Source: Ophiodon elongatus
Lineage: Eukaryota; Chordata; Actinopteri; Perciformes; Hexagrammidae
Length of the DNA stretch: 64,000 nucleotides
Direction: 5' to 3'
Assembly: GCA_016806645.1 (NCBI GenBank)
Contig: JACSYO010002116.1
Span: 4,681,001-4,745,000, forward strand
This document shows, one piece after another, positions 39,801 to 51,722 of the stretch. Position numbers and translations under genes: made by a program. The notes below the pieces were generated by a model, which saw only the letters and a list, made by a program, of their open reading frames with translations, was not told the DNA's origin and made no database searches. Each line of letters opens with the position of its first letter. Position 1 is the first letter of the stretch.

Positions 39801-40021
39801 ATGTAATATAGTACACGTTTTCCTGGGTGACCATCAATCATTATCCGGTTCCCTAAATTGACACTTAATCATCAAAACTTTGAGAACGCCTGTTTTAGTA
39901 TAGTTGTTGTTGTAGAAGTAGTAGTTGTATTTGATGTTGTAAATGTTTTTGTTGTAGTTGTACATGAATGTGATGCAACTTCTTATGTCGTCCTTTTTCT
40001 TCTTTTCTCGCCAGATTAGTG

Positions 40022-40446
40022 CAGTTTCCAGGCCAATACTGACGGAAACTGAGTTTCTTTGGTGTGAGACCTCAAGAATCGTTGTCCCACATCAGGATCA
40101 AACTTACGGCCTCCATTCTTCTGACCAGTCTACATCACCCTGAGCCATTTGATCTGACACGCTCCCCGAATGTTTTGTAGCACATTTAACGTCTTCATGT
40201 TTGACCTTAAAAGTCACTGTACCACAAAAGAATCAAACTCACATCCTCCAGTCTTCTACCCATTCATCTATCATCCTGAGCTAGCTGAGTTGAAATACTT
40301 CCCTGCTGTGTTGTAGCATATTTTACTTCTTCACTTTGGGTGTTGGACATTAAAATGCATTGCTTCAGTAAGGTTTGAATTCACAACCTCAGGTCTTCTG
40401 TGCATTCCACTTACTACCTGAGCTACTTGGTGATGGCGCTTCAACT
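40022..40446 (-). repeat. tandem ~140-bp repeat with tRNA-like units (3 copies)
   Basis: Three related units are offset by 136 and 142 bp (landmark GAGC at 40142, 40278 and 40420 on the plus strand). On the minus strand each begins with an A-box-like T(A/G)GCTCAGG. About 43 bp later it has a B-box-like segment (AGTTTGATCC, GAGTTTGATTC, TGAATTCAAACC), with AGAAGA in the anticodon-arm region. The spacing and order match a tRNA body, but stems are poor and the spacers diverge. I read them as tRNA-derived repeat units, not functional tRNA genes. The family is unknown to me. Confidence 0.6.
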
Positions 40447-40468
40447 CGAACACATTAACACCTTGTTT

Positions 40469-40745
40469 TGTCATACTATACTATGACTTTTTATTACTTT
40501 TTTGTCATACTATACTATGACTTCTTTCGACATACTATACTTGACATGTTTTACTTTTCTCGTTCTTTACTTTTAACTACACAGTATAATATAACTTTTT
40601 TTCGACATTATACTATGACATCTTTTTCGCTTTTTTTTACTATACATTTTTAATAACATTTTCCACAACACTATTCTATGACTTTTTCGACAAACTACTA
40701 CGACATTCTTTTTACTTTTTTCAACATACTATAATATTACTTCTT
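40469..40745 (+). repeat. degenerate minisatellite (TTTTTCGACATACTATACTATGAC type), right flank
   Basis: About eight diverged units of roughly 25-35 bp combine a palindromic CATACTATACTATGAC core with a T-rich TTTTTCGA spacer. They directly abut the tRNA-like array. Confidence 0.75.
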
Positions 40746-43700
40746 TTTTTTACATTTTCTGACTTTTGTTTTAAACACTTTGTAAGCTTGTTGAGAAAAC
40801 TTATTTTTAAATAAAGTAAATTTATATTATTATTGCTGCAACCTGAGCTCCCCATTGACATCAAGACAGCAGAAATTCAACACCTCTTCCATTGCAGATT
40901 GAAAACTCTTCTGTTCATTCTGCACCTTGGTCCCATAAAATATAATTTAAAAAAAACTGTATCTGTCTGTTATTGTTGCTAAATGTAGCATATTTGCTGA
41001 AGTTGATGTACTTGCATGATTCTTGCAATTTTTGGATTGTATTCACATGGTTATTTGCACTTAGTAGAAGCCGCTTTGGATAAAACGTAAGATAAATTAA
41101 TATAATACTAGATATCTTAAAAATTTGCTTTCGGAAGAACTTACATTCACAAGACTTTTAAATAAGAAGACACATTAGAAAGTAAGTTAATTTCTAAGGG
41201 CCAAACGGACATGAGTTCATACAGTCGAAGACAATGGACAAAATGTACAGAGTGAAGAAACTCCGTCGTTTTGGTCTGGAACTCTGCACTCAGCTCGGTC
41301 TAAAGGAGAGAAGAAGACATCAACATTTGCATCACATTCACATACATGTTTGCCTACTCCAACATCAAATAGAAAAAAAAGCAAAAAGGGCAACGGGGCT
41401 GGACCCAAACGCAGGGAGACACGGGGAAACAGAGGGATGATCAATGGTGATTTTAAGAAAGAATGGTCCAAAACAAAAACTTACAAAGGCGAGTCCAAAA
41501 GTGAGTAACTAGAAATCCAAGGAAAACCAGAACGGGCCAAACAGCATCAGGTAATTTAGGAAATAGGCACGAGCGATAAATACAGGATAGCAGGATGGGG
41601 ATGTGACTTTTGGGACTATTACCACTTTAAAGATATTTAAACTTGTAAAAGTACTGGGTTGGTTATAATCTAGGTAAAATAATGCAGAGTTATAATGAAA
41701 AGAGATAATTTCTTTAACACATGCGTTAATCATTATAATAGGTCTACTTTCCAAATATAAATAAACTATTAGACATACTAAACACATATTACTTTGAACA
41801 ACAGTATTGCCTGTATCACGTAAATGTCATGCCTGATTACTAAACTGCAAACAAGTATTTTGCCACAGTTGTGATAATTCCTTTAAGTTTCACAAAACAT
41901 ACCTTTGCTCTGACCACAGACATTAAATTATGGGTATTTGCACAACCTGACTATTTGATTAAGATTAAAGCTGTAGACTATAAACCGGGCAACTTTAGAA
42001 AACTAATAAATTCAACATTTAATGTCTTCTATGATTAGTTATCCATTTATCCATGTTAAAACAATGTTTTTGTCATTGGCCATTGAAACCCTCTGAGGGC
42101 AAGATGTATTCCACGATGCATTGGGTCGAGTTTGTCAACAAATCAGAAGATGTGTTGCTGAATGGCCGTGTGTGTGTGTGTGTAACAGTGCTGATCTCGG
42201 AGGCCACGCATAATGCACCATGACATTCACCCCATCCTAGTATCATGTAGATCTGTGCGGTTTTTGTTTTGTATGTATAGTGATAGAACTATGTATACAT
42301 TCATGTGGCATCACTGTAGCCTACATATTCTGATAGCACAGTTTGTGCTTAAAAAAGAGATGTAAATAACATGATTCTACATTAAATGGCTTAAGGTTAT
42401 ACGTACATGCATTATTACAAAAGGAGACCAGGCGTACCAAAATTGGAAAAATGGCTTCCTCGGAGGATTTTAAAATCAACATGAATTTTTTTAGTATGGA
42501 GTCATTCTTGCCTGAGATACAAAAAAAAGGATGGAATTTGGAATGGTGTCTGTATCTCATTCAATTTTGTATTTCTTTTTTCCTTTCCTATATTTCTTAT
42601 CTTATAAGTTGAAGCAAATGACATAGAGAATGAATGGAGAGTATGTAAACTAAAATAACTTCATAACTAGTAATATTATCTACTATAGTGGAGCCTAGAG
42701 TGTATAGTTTAAATATGTGTAAGAGAAGATATAGTTGAAACCTTGAGCTCCATAGGGTTTATAGAGTTACAATTTTATTTTTAATATATCTCCAAAAGTG
42801 AGTTTATTTTCTACATATTAAAACGAAAAAAATGCATTTTACTTGCTTTACACATTTTACTTTACTGCACCACCATAATTGTTTTTTAAATAAAGTTTCT
42901 CAATCAATGTGATGTCCTGAACTGTGCCAACATACCATCATATATTTTTATTATTTTTAAAAAGGTGTCTGTGTGAAATTCTATGACAACTTTGTATTTA
43001 AAAGCCTTTAGGGTCTAGTTCTATATTTTGATATTCATATTGCTTTGAGTTGTAGGGCAGATATTAGCACTATTTGCGCAAATCTGAAATAAATCCAAGT
43101 AATACCACGAACACCATCTCCATAGTGGTTTTAATCTGCACTCTTTCACCTATGGGGTGAGTATTGATCAATTCCATCACGTTTTGCTGTATTAAATAGT
43201 TTTGTTACAACCATCATCATCAAAATTATGAAAAAACATAGTCATGTTTTGTTGTACCTCAGGTTGGGGTAGACCTAAAGCCCTTTTGAGGATTTGTGCC
43301 TGTAATAATAACGGTGTCAGCTACACTATGCTTTGATTGACTGAATGGATTTCACTCATGGGTTTGATTTTGCTTTTAATCCATTCAACTGCATAGTTAA
43401 TCCAATCAGTCCACTTTTCTTATTTTTCAAATGCAATGTATATGTTGTTCTGTATTGCTTTCCATTTACATTTGTGATGAGTGGTTCAGTTCCCATACTT
43501 ATACTTATATACTTATTCCATACAAACACATATAATGTCTGTCTGAAGGCCCAGCTCTTGATTGGTCTACTACTACACTCCACTTCATGGACCACCAGCG
43601 TTGTAGAGTAGCTATTTGTTCAAACACTGTGTTGCACTACATGAACACTGTACTGCAATCCACATGTATCTATCAATAAAATGTTTCTTTGTGATGTCTG

Positions 43701-44560
43701 ATTGTACATTAACATGAGATATGCTTCTCCAGTGTCCTTTCTTCTTTTCTTGCTGTCTCTTTTCAACTGATTAAAATATTCTGAAAACCTAAAATGTGTT
43801 CTTCTTCACAATGAGAATTTGTACTCTGCTAACATTTGTTTACTTGATAATGGATGTGGGACTTTAATCTGTAGTTAATGGTTACCCCGCTGTGGTATTG
43901 CTGTGCCTGCATTTATTTAAGGAAGAGATATCAGTACGTCTCCGACCACTATAGACTACAGCTGGAATGCAAAATGTGAACTTTAAAAGTCTGATAATCA
44001 AGTAATTTTCCTCTGAACACCTTGGCAAAAGTATTTAAACAAAATCTCTGTTGTGTCCTGATTTCTCTACCGCAGCAAGCAACTTGTTGCTATTTATGAA
44101 TATTTGGCCAATCTATACTTTCTATCCATTTACAGATTTCATTCTGCTAAAAAGAACTTAAAATTGTAATAATCCAAGTCCAACAGGGTATTTGTGTGCG
44201 CATTTGGCTGTAGTGGCTTAGGCTTTTGTATGGCTGTTAGAAATTAATACTTTGGCAACTGCGCAAAATTACATGTTGATCTTGAATCTCCTGAGCTACT
44301 TTCAGACCAGATCAGAGCAGAATCACTGGGAAAATAGCAAAAAAATGTTGATCCCCCAACACAAGCCAATCCAGTTATGAGGACAGTTCTGACTCCGCCC
44401 TCAACAGCGGTCAAGAGAACACTAAACTCAAATCAGATTGTTTTGCCCCAATAAAAGAGGTAACTGGCATAACAACTAAACAAAGTTATTTGTCATTTTT
44501 TTATCTTTAACTGCTGTGTCGTTGTACGTGTGTGTGTGTGTATTAGAGCAAGTGAGTTTG

Positions 44561-44618
<58 letters not shown>

Positions 44619-47390
44619 TCTCTTGGGGTGAACCAGAAGCCAACGCAGAGTTGCTGCCTTCATGACTCTGCTTAAGCTTTTCAGTTACAGTATGTTCACT
44701 GAGGGAAATAAATGTGATTATCAAAGCTGTTCTCTCACTAATGTGACGTAACATTTCATCTAAAAATAAATCTGAAAAATGTTGAGCCCCTTTTTGGTAA
44801 CATTCCTAACATTTATTGACTGCATTTAAAGCATCTACGTCAAACAAAGCTCCCTGAGGGAAACGAATGGCAGGATTTCTCTGATTTTTAAAATGAACAG
44901 CGTCTTTAGTGGTTTAAATCTAAATTGATTGCATTTGATAATATTATCTGACATGTCTATATACCATAGACCATTGCACGTGTCAGAGCTCTCCTAAGAA
45001 GGCTTTATTCACCACCCAACAGTATCAAGAAAAAAACATTTATTTCCCAGTTTTCACTGGCTGCAACTGGTTTCCCATGTTCTGAAAGACAACAATTGTC
45101 TACACGTTGAAAGGCCACTACAGAACAAACTAACAGAGCTGAAAAGAAGCACACAACAGCCTTTCGAACAGGAAATCTGGACTACACTACTGAACATGAC
45201 CCACCAGCCTCCCCACGTTTCACTGACCATGAAAAAGTAGATTTTTATCAGAATGCCAAAATATCTCATTGACAAGTGTTACATTATGATCCTAACAGGC
45301 TTTAATGACAGTTTTACTTTGAGGCCACTCTTAAAGTTTTGTTTGAATCTTGATTAATAATACCATGATCTTATTGAGCACAGTGGTGATCTGTGTCTTT
45401 TAACCCACAGGGGAAACGACAGCATAACCAGAACTTTGTAAGGGGGGGGGTGTAAACTGGAACTTAATTTTATTTTGGTCTCAGCCTGCTTTTATAGTGT
45501 TGTTTGGATGTTTTTTGGGGGGGTTTTTTGTTTTCAATGTAGTTTTGTGTTTTATCTATGGTTTTATTTTGTGGATATTTGTTTCTGGTGTTTTGGTGAT
45601 TAGGATAGGAAGAGAAATGTAATTTTTCCATTTTTATGGATGAATACATTGAATCTTTGAACCTTTGTGGTTGAATTCTTTTACTCCTGACTGATGTACA
45701 AGGCTGTCCATTGTTACGGTAGCTAGGACTGGGTCTCTGTCTTCTATCCTAAAAAATGTGACGAAATGTGAGATTTCTCCTAAATTCACCAAACGTCAGC
45801 ATTATATAATGCCTCATTTGCATATTAAACATAAAATGTCAGAAAACTTGTAATACAAAAAACAACTATCATAATACAAGTAATCAACTTGGGAAGTTTC
45901 ATGGTGATCTCTATAGTACATGTTTGTACCCTATTCACCTGTAAAACAATCTGAGAAAAAAAAAATCGCTTTTTAGTTGAACTGCTCAGAACCTTTGTCA
46001 TGACACTTCATCATTTTTGCAGTTAAATTAGTTTTATTATGCCTCTATTCTCAGCCTGTGATTGCATCATCAGGTGTACGATGTGGGCAGATAAACAAAG
46101 TCTCTCTACAAGATAGAGAGCATCGATAGTCTAATGTGGACATTGTTATAATGAATAACTAAATAGAGCCGTGTATAAGAAAAGTTGTCCTTTAACTGTT
46201 TCTCAGTGAACATTTATAGGGATATGAGGACATCTACTGGCTGAATAAGGACATGACACCTAAAGAGAAAGCCAACAGGGAAATCATTTTTGATGGTTAA
46301 TTAAAGCAACATGACTGAAGCCTAAGATGCCAACACACAAATATCCGGTTAATACATTTGTGAAAACATTATTTCATTAACAAGTAGTTTGACTTTATCC
46401 AACTTGATCACATTAATAGTCAATCACAATCAAATCAACGCTGATTTTATTCTCTATTCAGACAGAATCAAATATTTAAGGGGATATGGTGCAGTAGGGT
46501 CTTTTTCCGGTTCCAAGAGTTCCTTGACCAACTTATTCTTCCTCCACTAGATGTCAATACTGCTCTATCTAATAATTAATCTGAAACCGACTTAAAAAAA
46601 AAAAAAAAAAGACCATTTAGTGTCATTGGTTTTACTTACTCTGATAACATTCAGAAGCAGCTGAAACAACAAAAGACAGACAAAACAAACACAAAAAAAT
46701 CCCATGGAGTTCCCACTCAGTTTCCAAAGCAATGTTCCTGTTGTAAGAAATGTCTAAAAACACCAGAGAAAACAGCTGACTCCAATATGAGAAAAAAACA
46801 AAACAAATCTAAAGACGTTGATTTGCATTTGTAGACAAATTATTAATCCCCAATAGTAGATCGCATTCACGGAATAGTTGGTGACAGCTGCTGAATCTTT
46901 TCTGAACCGGAAGATGGCGATGTCAAGCTATGTTAAAAACCCCAGATCACTCTCTCGTGTCGGTTAAAAAGTGTCTTGAAGTTTATATACGATAGTAGTA
47001 GCATACCCATATATCTTCAGATGTAACGATATACAGTTTATCCAGCGTAAACGTCTTAACTTTTGCGAGATTCTTTTAAAGTACATTTACATTTACAAAC
47101 AGAAAAGTAACAGGAAGTTGGCGGTAAGGGCCAATAATATATAGAAATGTAGCTGATAATAAGGATGAAATCCGGTCAGTCGTACGTAAAGACTTATTTT
47201 GAATCAGGTGTTCGGTGCTTTGCTCAGTTACACCTCAGCAATGGGGATGCGGGGCCTAAACTTACCTCGACTCCCTGCTGTCCGTAAAACACCTTTTACA
47301 AACTAAATGCAGCGAGAGGTTGTATTAGAGAGGAAACGTTGGACGATTCAAAATATTACATTTCAATTTCATAATATAAACCTCAGTGGC
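40746..47390. other. long intergenic region before the cholinergic locus
   Basis: I recognise no coding exon. It holds a (GA)n tract (44563-44615), a segment with GGACCCAAACGCAGGG at 41402-41417 that looks like retroelement debris, short poly(G) and poly(A) runs (45443, 46592), and AT-rich sequence. An upstream non-coding chata exon could lie at its right end but cannot be defined here. Confidence 0.5.
44563..44615 (+). repeat. (GA)n microsatellite
   Basis: About 26 uninterrupted GA units. Confidence 0.97.
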
Positions 47391-47399
47391 ATCTTCCGT

Positions 47400-47428
47400 G
47401 GAGCTGTCCCCTTGAGAGTGGTGCTGAA
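47400..47428 (-). promoter_or_regulatory. RE1/NRSE-like element, expanded spacing, upstream of slc18a3a
   Basis: On the plus strand GGAGCTGTCC and GGTGCTGAA are the two RE1 half-sites (consensus GGCGCTGTCC and GGTGCTGAA; one mismatch) separated by 10 bp instead of 2. This matches the known expanded RE1 class bound by REST/NRSF. It lies about 900 bp before the slc18a3a ATG. An RE1 controlling the cholinergic locus is known in mammals. REST would silence the locus outside neurons. Binding here is inferred. Confidence 0.6.
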
Positions 47429-48327
47429 TCACTTGTGTTCTTAAGGAACGCGGAAATCTGAGTGTGTTTTTTCTCTCTTTGTATCCGGGTTGCTTCTGAG
47501 CTCCAGTTGTATAACTACAGGGTTCCTTATGTCATTGAGTGGCATTGCCAGAGTTTTAGCGATTTATACTTGTATATCCTACTTTTAAAATTAAATAATG
47601 AAATTGCACTTAAGTGTAACTTAAAATTGGAGGTTAAATATAACATAAAAGTGGAGGCAAGTACCCTTGGCTCTGTCTTGAAGCAACTCACTGGACAGCA
47701 ATGCGCAGTCGGGATTTCGTATTTAATTAGCATAAAAGATCTGGAGAGCAGCAGGACTGTGCGTCACAGCCATCGGCGAAGATGGGAGTGGGGAGGGGGG
47801 CACCTATGGGAGTCAACAAACTGCAGTGTGGATTCCTTCCACGGCCGACAAAACCAGTCCGATTGATGTGATATGATGACTTAGCGCACAGCGTTACAGG
47901 TGACTGGAGACAGCTGGGAACCGAAGGGGCGCAGAAGACGGACCTAAAGCAGAAAGTGCGCTGATGGGGCCGGCAGTGTGAGCTGTAGTGAATCCCCAAC
48001 CTGAGAGTGCTTCCCGGGACCAGCGCGTCACCTGAATGACGGGGTATGAGACAATGAAGCAACTAGGGACGACGGGGATAAAACGAGTCCAAGTCATGGG
48101 AGTGGAAAAGCGCGTGCGATGACGGAAGGCGCAAGGGATAGAGAAGAGGAAAAGCAGAGGGAAGTTATCTAGCTCATTAGTAGGGCTCCCGGTGCTGGGA
48201 AGGAAAAAAAGCTAAATAAAAGACAGAACAGATGTGCCAGGCGTGCGCAATTCTATAAACAAATCAACTCGGGGACGCCGATTTTCTTTCTCAAAAGACA
48301 AGACTTAAGACAGAAAGGGAGCAAATC

Positions 48328-49887
48328 ATGGAGCCGGAGGGGACCACAGAGGGACAAACTCCTAATTTGGCACAATCTGCCGCCACCAAACTGTCCCAGA
48401 TGGGCGAAAGAACTAAACAACTGGGCAATGTGATCCAAAACCCAGATCGGCAGAAACAGATTATTCTAGTAATAGTCTGTACAGCACTTTTGTTAGACAA
48501 CATGCTTTACATGGTCATTGTGCCAATTATACCCGATTACCTCGAAGAGCTACAGAGAGCAGCGGATCATGCCGAAGCTGTTGCACCGCACAACAACTTC
48601 ACTAACAGCACCATCCACAAATCAACCAAGGGGAACTTCGACCTACAGATTGGTGTTCTTTTTGCCTCCAAAGCCATCCTGCAGCTCCTGGTGAACCCGA
48701 TAAGTGGCACGTTCATAGACAGGGTCGGGTATGATATTCCACTCTTCATTGGTCTCAATGTCATGTTTCTGTCCACCCTTACTTTTGCCTTCGCTGAAAA
48801 TTACGCGACTCTGTTCCTGGCGCGCAGCATGCAGGGCTTAGGCTCTGCTTTCGCGGACACCGCGGGGCTCGCTCTGATCGCAGACAGGTACACAGAGGAG
48901 AAAGCGAGGAGCAAAGCGCTGGGTATTGCCTTGGCTTTCATCTCCTTTGGAAGTCTTGTGGCGCCCCCCTTTGGAGGGGTCCTCTACCAGTTTGCAGGGA
49001 AGCGGGTGCCCTTCCTGATTCTGGCCTGTATCTGCCTCCTCGATGGTATATTGTGCCTGACCGTGCTGAAACCCTTCTCTAACCGAGAGAGAGAAAACAT
49101 GCCAGTGGGCACCCCCATGTATAAACTGATGCTTGATCCTTATATAGCTGTAGTGGCTGGTGCTCTAACAATTTGTAACATACCTCTCGCCTTTCTTGAA
49201 CCAACTATCGCCAACTGGATGGAGGAAAACATGCATGCCAGCCAGTGGGAGATCGGCATGACATGGTTCCCTGCCTTCTTCCCTCATGTTTTAGGAGTAT
49301 ATCTCACTGTCAAATTAGCAGCCAAGTACCCTCATCTTCAGTGGTTTTACGGGGCTATAGGTATGGTGTTCATAGGCGCAAGCTCCTGTACAGTGCCAGC
49401 ATGTAAAAACTTTGGACAGCTCATGATCCCGCTGTGCGGAATCTGTTTTGGCATCGCCTTCGTGGACACGGCACTCCTGCCAACCCTGGCTTTCCTGGTG
49501 GATGTGCGCCATGTGTCAGTGTATGGCAGTGTGTACGCCATCGCAGATATCTCTTACTGCTTGGCCTATGCCATGGGACCAATAGCGGCTGGACAAATAG
49601 TGCACGACCTGGGCTTTGTCCAGCTCAACTTGGGCATGGGCCTCGCCAATGTACTTTACGCACCGGCGCTCCTTCTGCTGAAGAACGTGACACAGATGAA
49701 GCCTTCGTACTCCGAGCGAAATATGCTTCTGGAGGATGGTCCAACAGGACTGTATGATACGATTAAAATGGAGCAACGAGAGAAGAAAAGAAAGGGTTTG
49801 TGTACAACAATAGACGAGAATGGCATTGAAACATTTGCACAACGGTCGCATTCTGAAGAGGAATCCTCAGGAGGAGAGTATGCGTAA
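48328..49887 (+). CDS. slc18a3a: slc18a3a, vesicular acetylcholine transporter (VAChT)
   Basis: A single uninterrupted frame of 519 codons. Intronless structure is a hallmark of this gene, which lies in the 5' region of the ChAT gene in animals. The product is a 12-segment MFS vesicular amine transporter. TM1 holds LLLDNMLYMVIVPIIPDYLE with the conserved Asp. The first lumenal loop has N-glycosylation sites (NFT, NST). The loop after TM2 has the MFS signature GTFIDRVGYD, and the TM4 region has RSMQGLGSAFADTAGLALIAD. The cytoplasmic tail has SERNMLLEDG, the acidic dileucine sorting signal, followed by GLYD. It exchanges lumenal protons for cytosolic acetylcholine in synaptic vesicles. The start ATG follows a GC-richer leader with no competing signal. 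chata lies downstream on the same strand. Confidence 0.97.
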   Translation: MEPEGTTEGQTPNLAQSAATKLSQMGERTKQLGNVIQNPDRQKQIILVIVCTALLLDNMLYMVIVPIIPDYLEELQRAADHAEAVAPHNNFTNSTIHKSTKGNFDLQIGVLFASKAILQLLVNPISGTFIDRVGYDIPLFIGLNVMFLSTLTFAFAENYATLFLARSMQGLGSAFADTAGLALIADRYTEEKARSKALGIALAFISFGSLVAPPFGGVLYQFAGKRVPFLILACICLLDGILCLTVLKPFSNRERENMPVGTPMYKLMLDPYIAVVAGALTICNIPLAFLEPTIANWMEENMHASQWEIGMTWFPAFFPHVLGVYLTVKLAAKYPHLQWFYGAIGMVFIGASSCTVPACKNFGQLMIPLCGICFGIAFVDTALLPTLAFLVDVRHVSVYGSVYAIADISYCLAYAMGPIAAGQIVHDLGFVQLNLGMGLANVLYAPALLLLKNVTQMKPSYSERNMLLEDGPTGLYDTIKMEQREKKRKGLCTTIDENGIETFAQRSHSEEESSGGEYA

Positions 49888-50788
49888 ATGACCCTTAACT
49901 GAGTGTTAACGTATCAAAGTGCCCATGTAGAATTCTGTGCATCTCTTCCGATCCAATCAATTGCATAACACGATTCGGATTGTGTAAAGATATAAATTAT
50001 GTACTGCTTCATGGTGACAATTCTTCCGGGTATTGTCAAATCAAGTAGCTTCAAGCTTTTGCAGTAGAAAGGCGCTCGCTGGCGTTTGTTCATCTTAAAG
50101 TGAGAGTATTGTGAAAGACTTGTTGAGATAAATGTTTATTCATTAACAATATTTATGACTGTATCAGAAATTGACTCATATTCAGGGATTGAGTGTAAAT
50201 GTATTTTAACAAAATAACAATTATAATGTATGCGTCTTTCGATGTAATCTGTATTCATTTTGCCAGAGTTGTGCTGCTAAACTCAATATGCAATACTGTG
50301 TCACACGACGGTTTTAGAAAGATACAACGATGGAAATGAACTGAAATCTGCGTCTTGTTGTCTGATAATTTTGTGTTTATTTTGGATGATGAACTTCTGG
50401 AATGCATAGCCTCGTTGTGTGTGATATGTACATACATGTATATTCATGTAAATAATTAAATCAATATTATGTGAATGATAGTGTTTATGGAAATTATTTA
50501 TTTAGGCAATTAATTAAATTACTTACACTTAATTACACTTATTGTGATATATGACACATTTGTTTCCTCTACATGTGAAAATGATTATGATAATATGATG
50601 TTACTTTATAAATTACGGTTATATTTATAAAGCGTACGTTTTTTATTTTGGACGTTTGCCTTTGAACGCGAATTAATTGAACAATCGAATATTAAATCTA
50701 TTACGGCCTGCAACTGAGGTATTGTGATGCTTATTAATTACACAGTAATCTATCATATATATATATATAAGGCAACCTATCCAAATAG

Positions 50789-50794
50789 AATAAA
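50789..50794 (+). promoter_or_regulatory. candidate poly(A) signal of slc18a3a
   Basis: AATAAA about 900 bp after the stop, in AT-rich sequence. Other weaker signals exist. Confidence 0.3.
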
Positions 50795-51378
50795 AAAATA
50801 GTTTGGAACAATAATAATTTGATGTAGGATCCTGAAGTTGATATTGTGTGTAAAAATCATCAGTTTGTCACGGCATCTGTGCTGGTTCAGAATGCAAATA
50901 TTTGCATATCATTTTAAATCCACAACGTCGATTAAATCAGTCAAATGCAGTTAGGTGGATTCAATGCGACCAAACTGGACTGAAAGCGTTGAGAATCCAG
51001 AAAGCAAAGGAGAAAGTTCATGCAAAAGACATCCTGAGTGTTCGTCGGCACAGCGTGTGAGCATCTGAGGCGTTCACTTGGTGTGTAAATAAGGTGGCAT
51101 GAAGATGTGAAGTGCCAAATAAACTTCTCGACGAATAGCAGGACTTCTGGGAGGAGCCTGGCAGCCAAGAGAGTGAGGTACCCTCTCACCATCTCTCCTG
51201 AGCCAGCGAGGGAGAGATGCTCTCTTTCCATGTTGGAGATTGAAAGATGCTCAAAATGACAAAAGGATCAAAGTAGTGACATTTCAAAGAAATTCCACCA
51301 GAACTGGATTCAAGTCTAGACGGATAAACCAAAACTACTTGTTTGAGCCCCAGGACGAGTGGGATTGTTCTTTTCTTC

Positions 51379-51381
51379 ATG
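51379..51381 (+). other. chata: possible alternative chata start codon at an exon end
   Basis: An ATG is followed directly by a good donor (ATG|GTGAGT). Splicing it to an acceptor (AACAG at 51686) places ATG in phase 0 with 12 open codons before the Met at 51723, extending the protein by 13 residues (MSLSQRLLLSSAN). The context TTCTTCATG is weak, so it may be only a leader exon. Confidence 0.3.
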
Positions 51382-51722
51382 GTGAGTAAAACATTTCTAT
51401 TTTTAAGTGATAGTTTAATCAAATTTGGTAAATGCCTACTAGTGTTATTTATGACAGCTTGTAAACATCAAATATGCAAGTTTGAAAAAGATGTGAACGT
51501 CTCCCAAAGTCTGCATTCTTTTATTGTTTTAGGAGATACATTGCATTTATTGAGTAGAATTGTACTTTGTCTGAAATTTCCCTAGTAGTGCAACGTCTAA
51601 AGACAACTGCTCTTTGTTAGACCGTAATAGAGACTGCAAGCGATTTGCATGATCTTGATACTGATCACATTTTTATTTGTGAACAGAGTCTGTCTCAAAG
51701 GCTGCTCCTCAGCAGCGCCAAC

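Noticed and set aside
40022..40446. Functional tRNA genes
   Set aside because: The A and B boxes fit, but acceptor and anticodon stems do not pair well and no anticodon can be assigned with confidence.
47462..47866. 134-codon plus-strand frame upstream of slc18a3a
   Set aside because: It has no recognisable motif and lies in the likely promoter or leader region, where a chance frame of this size is not unusual.
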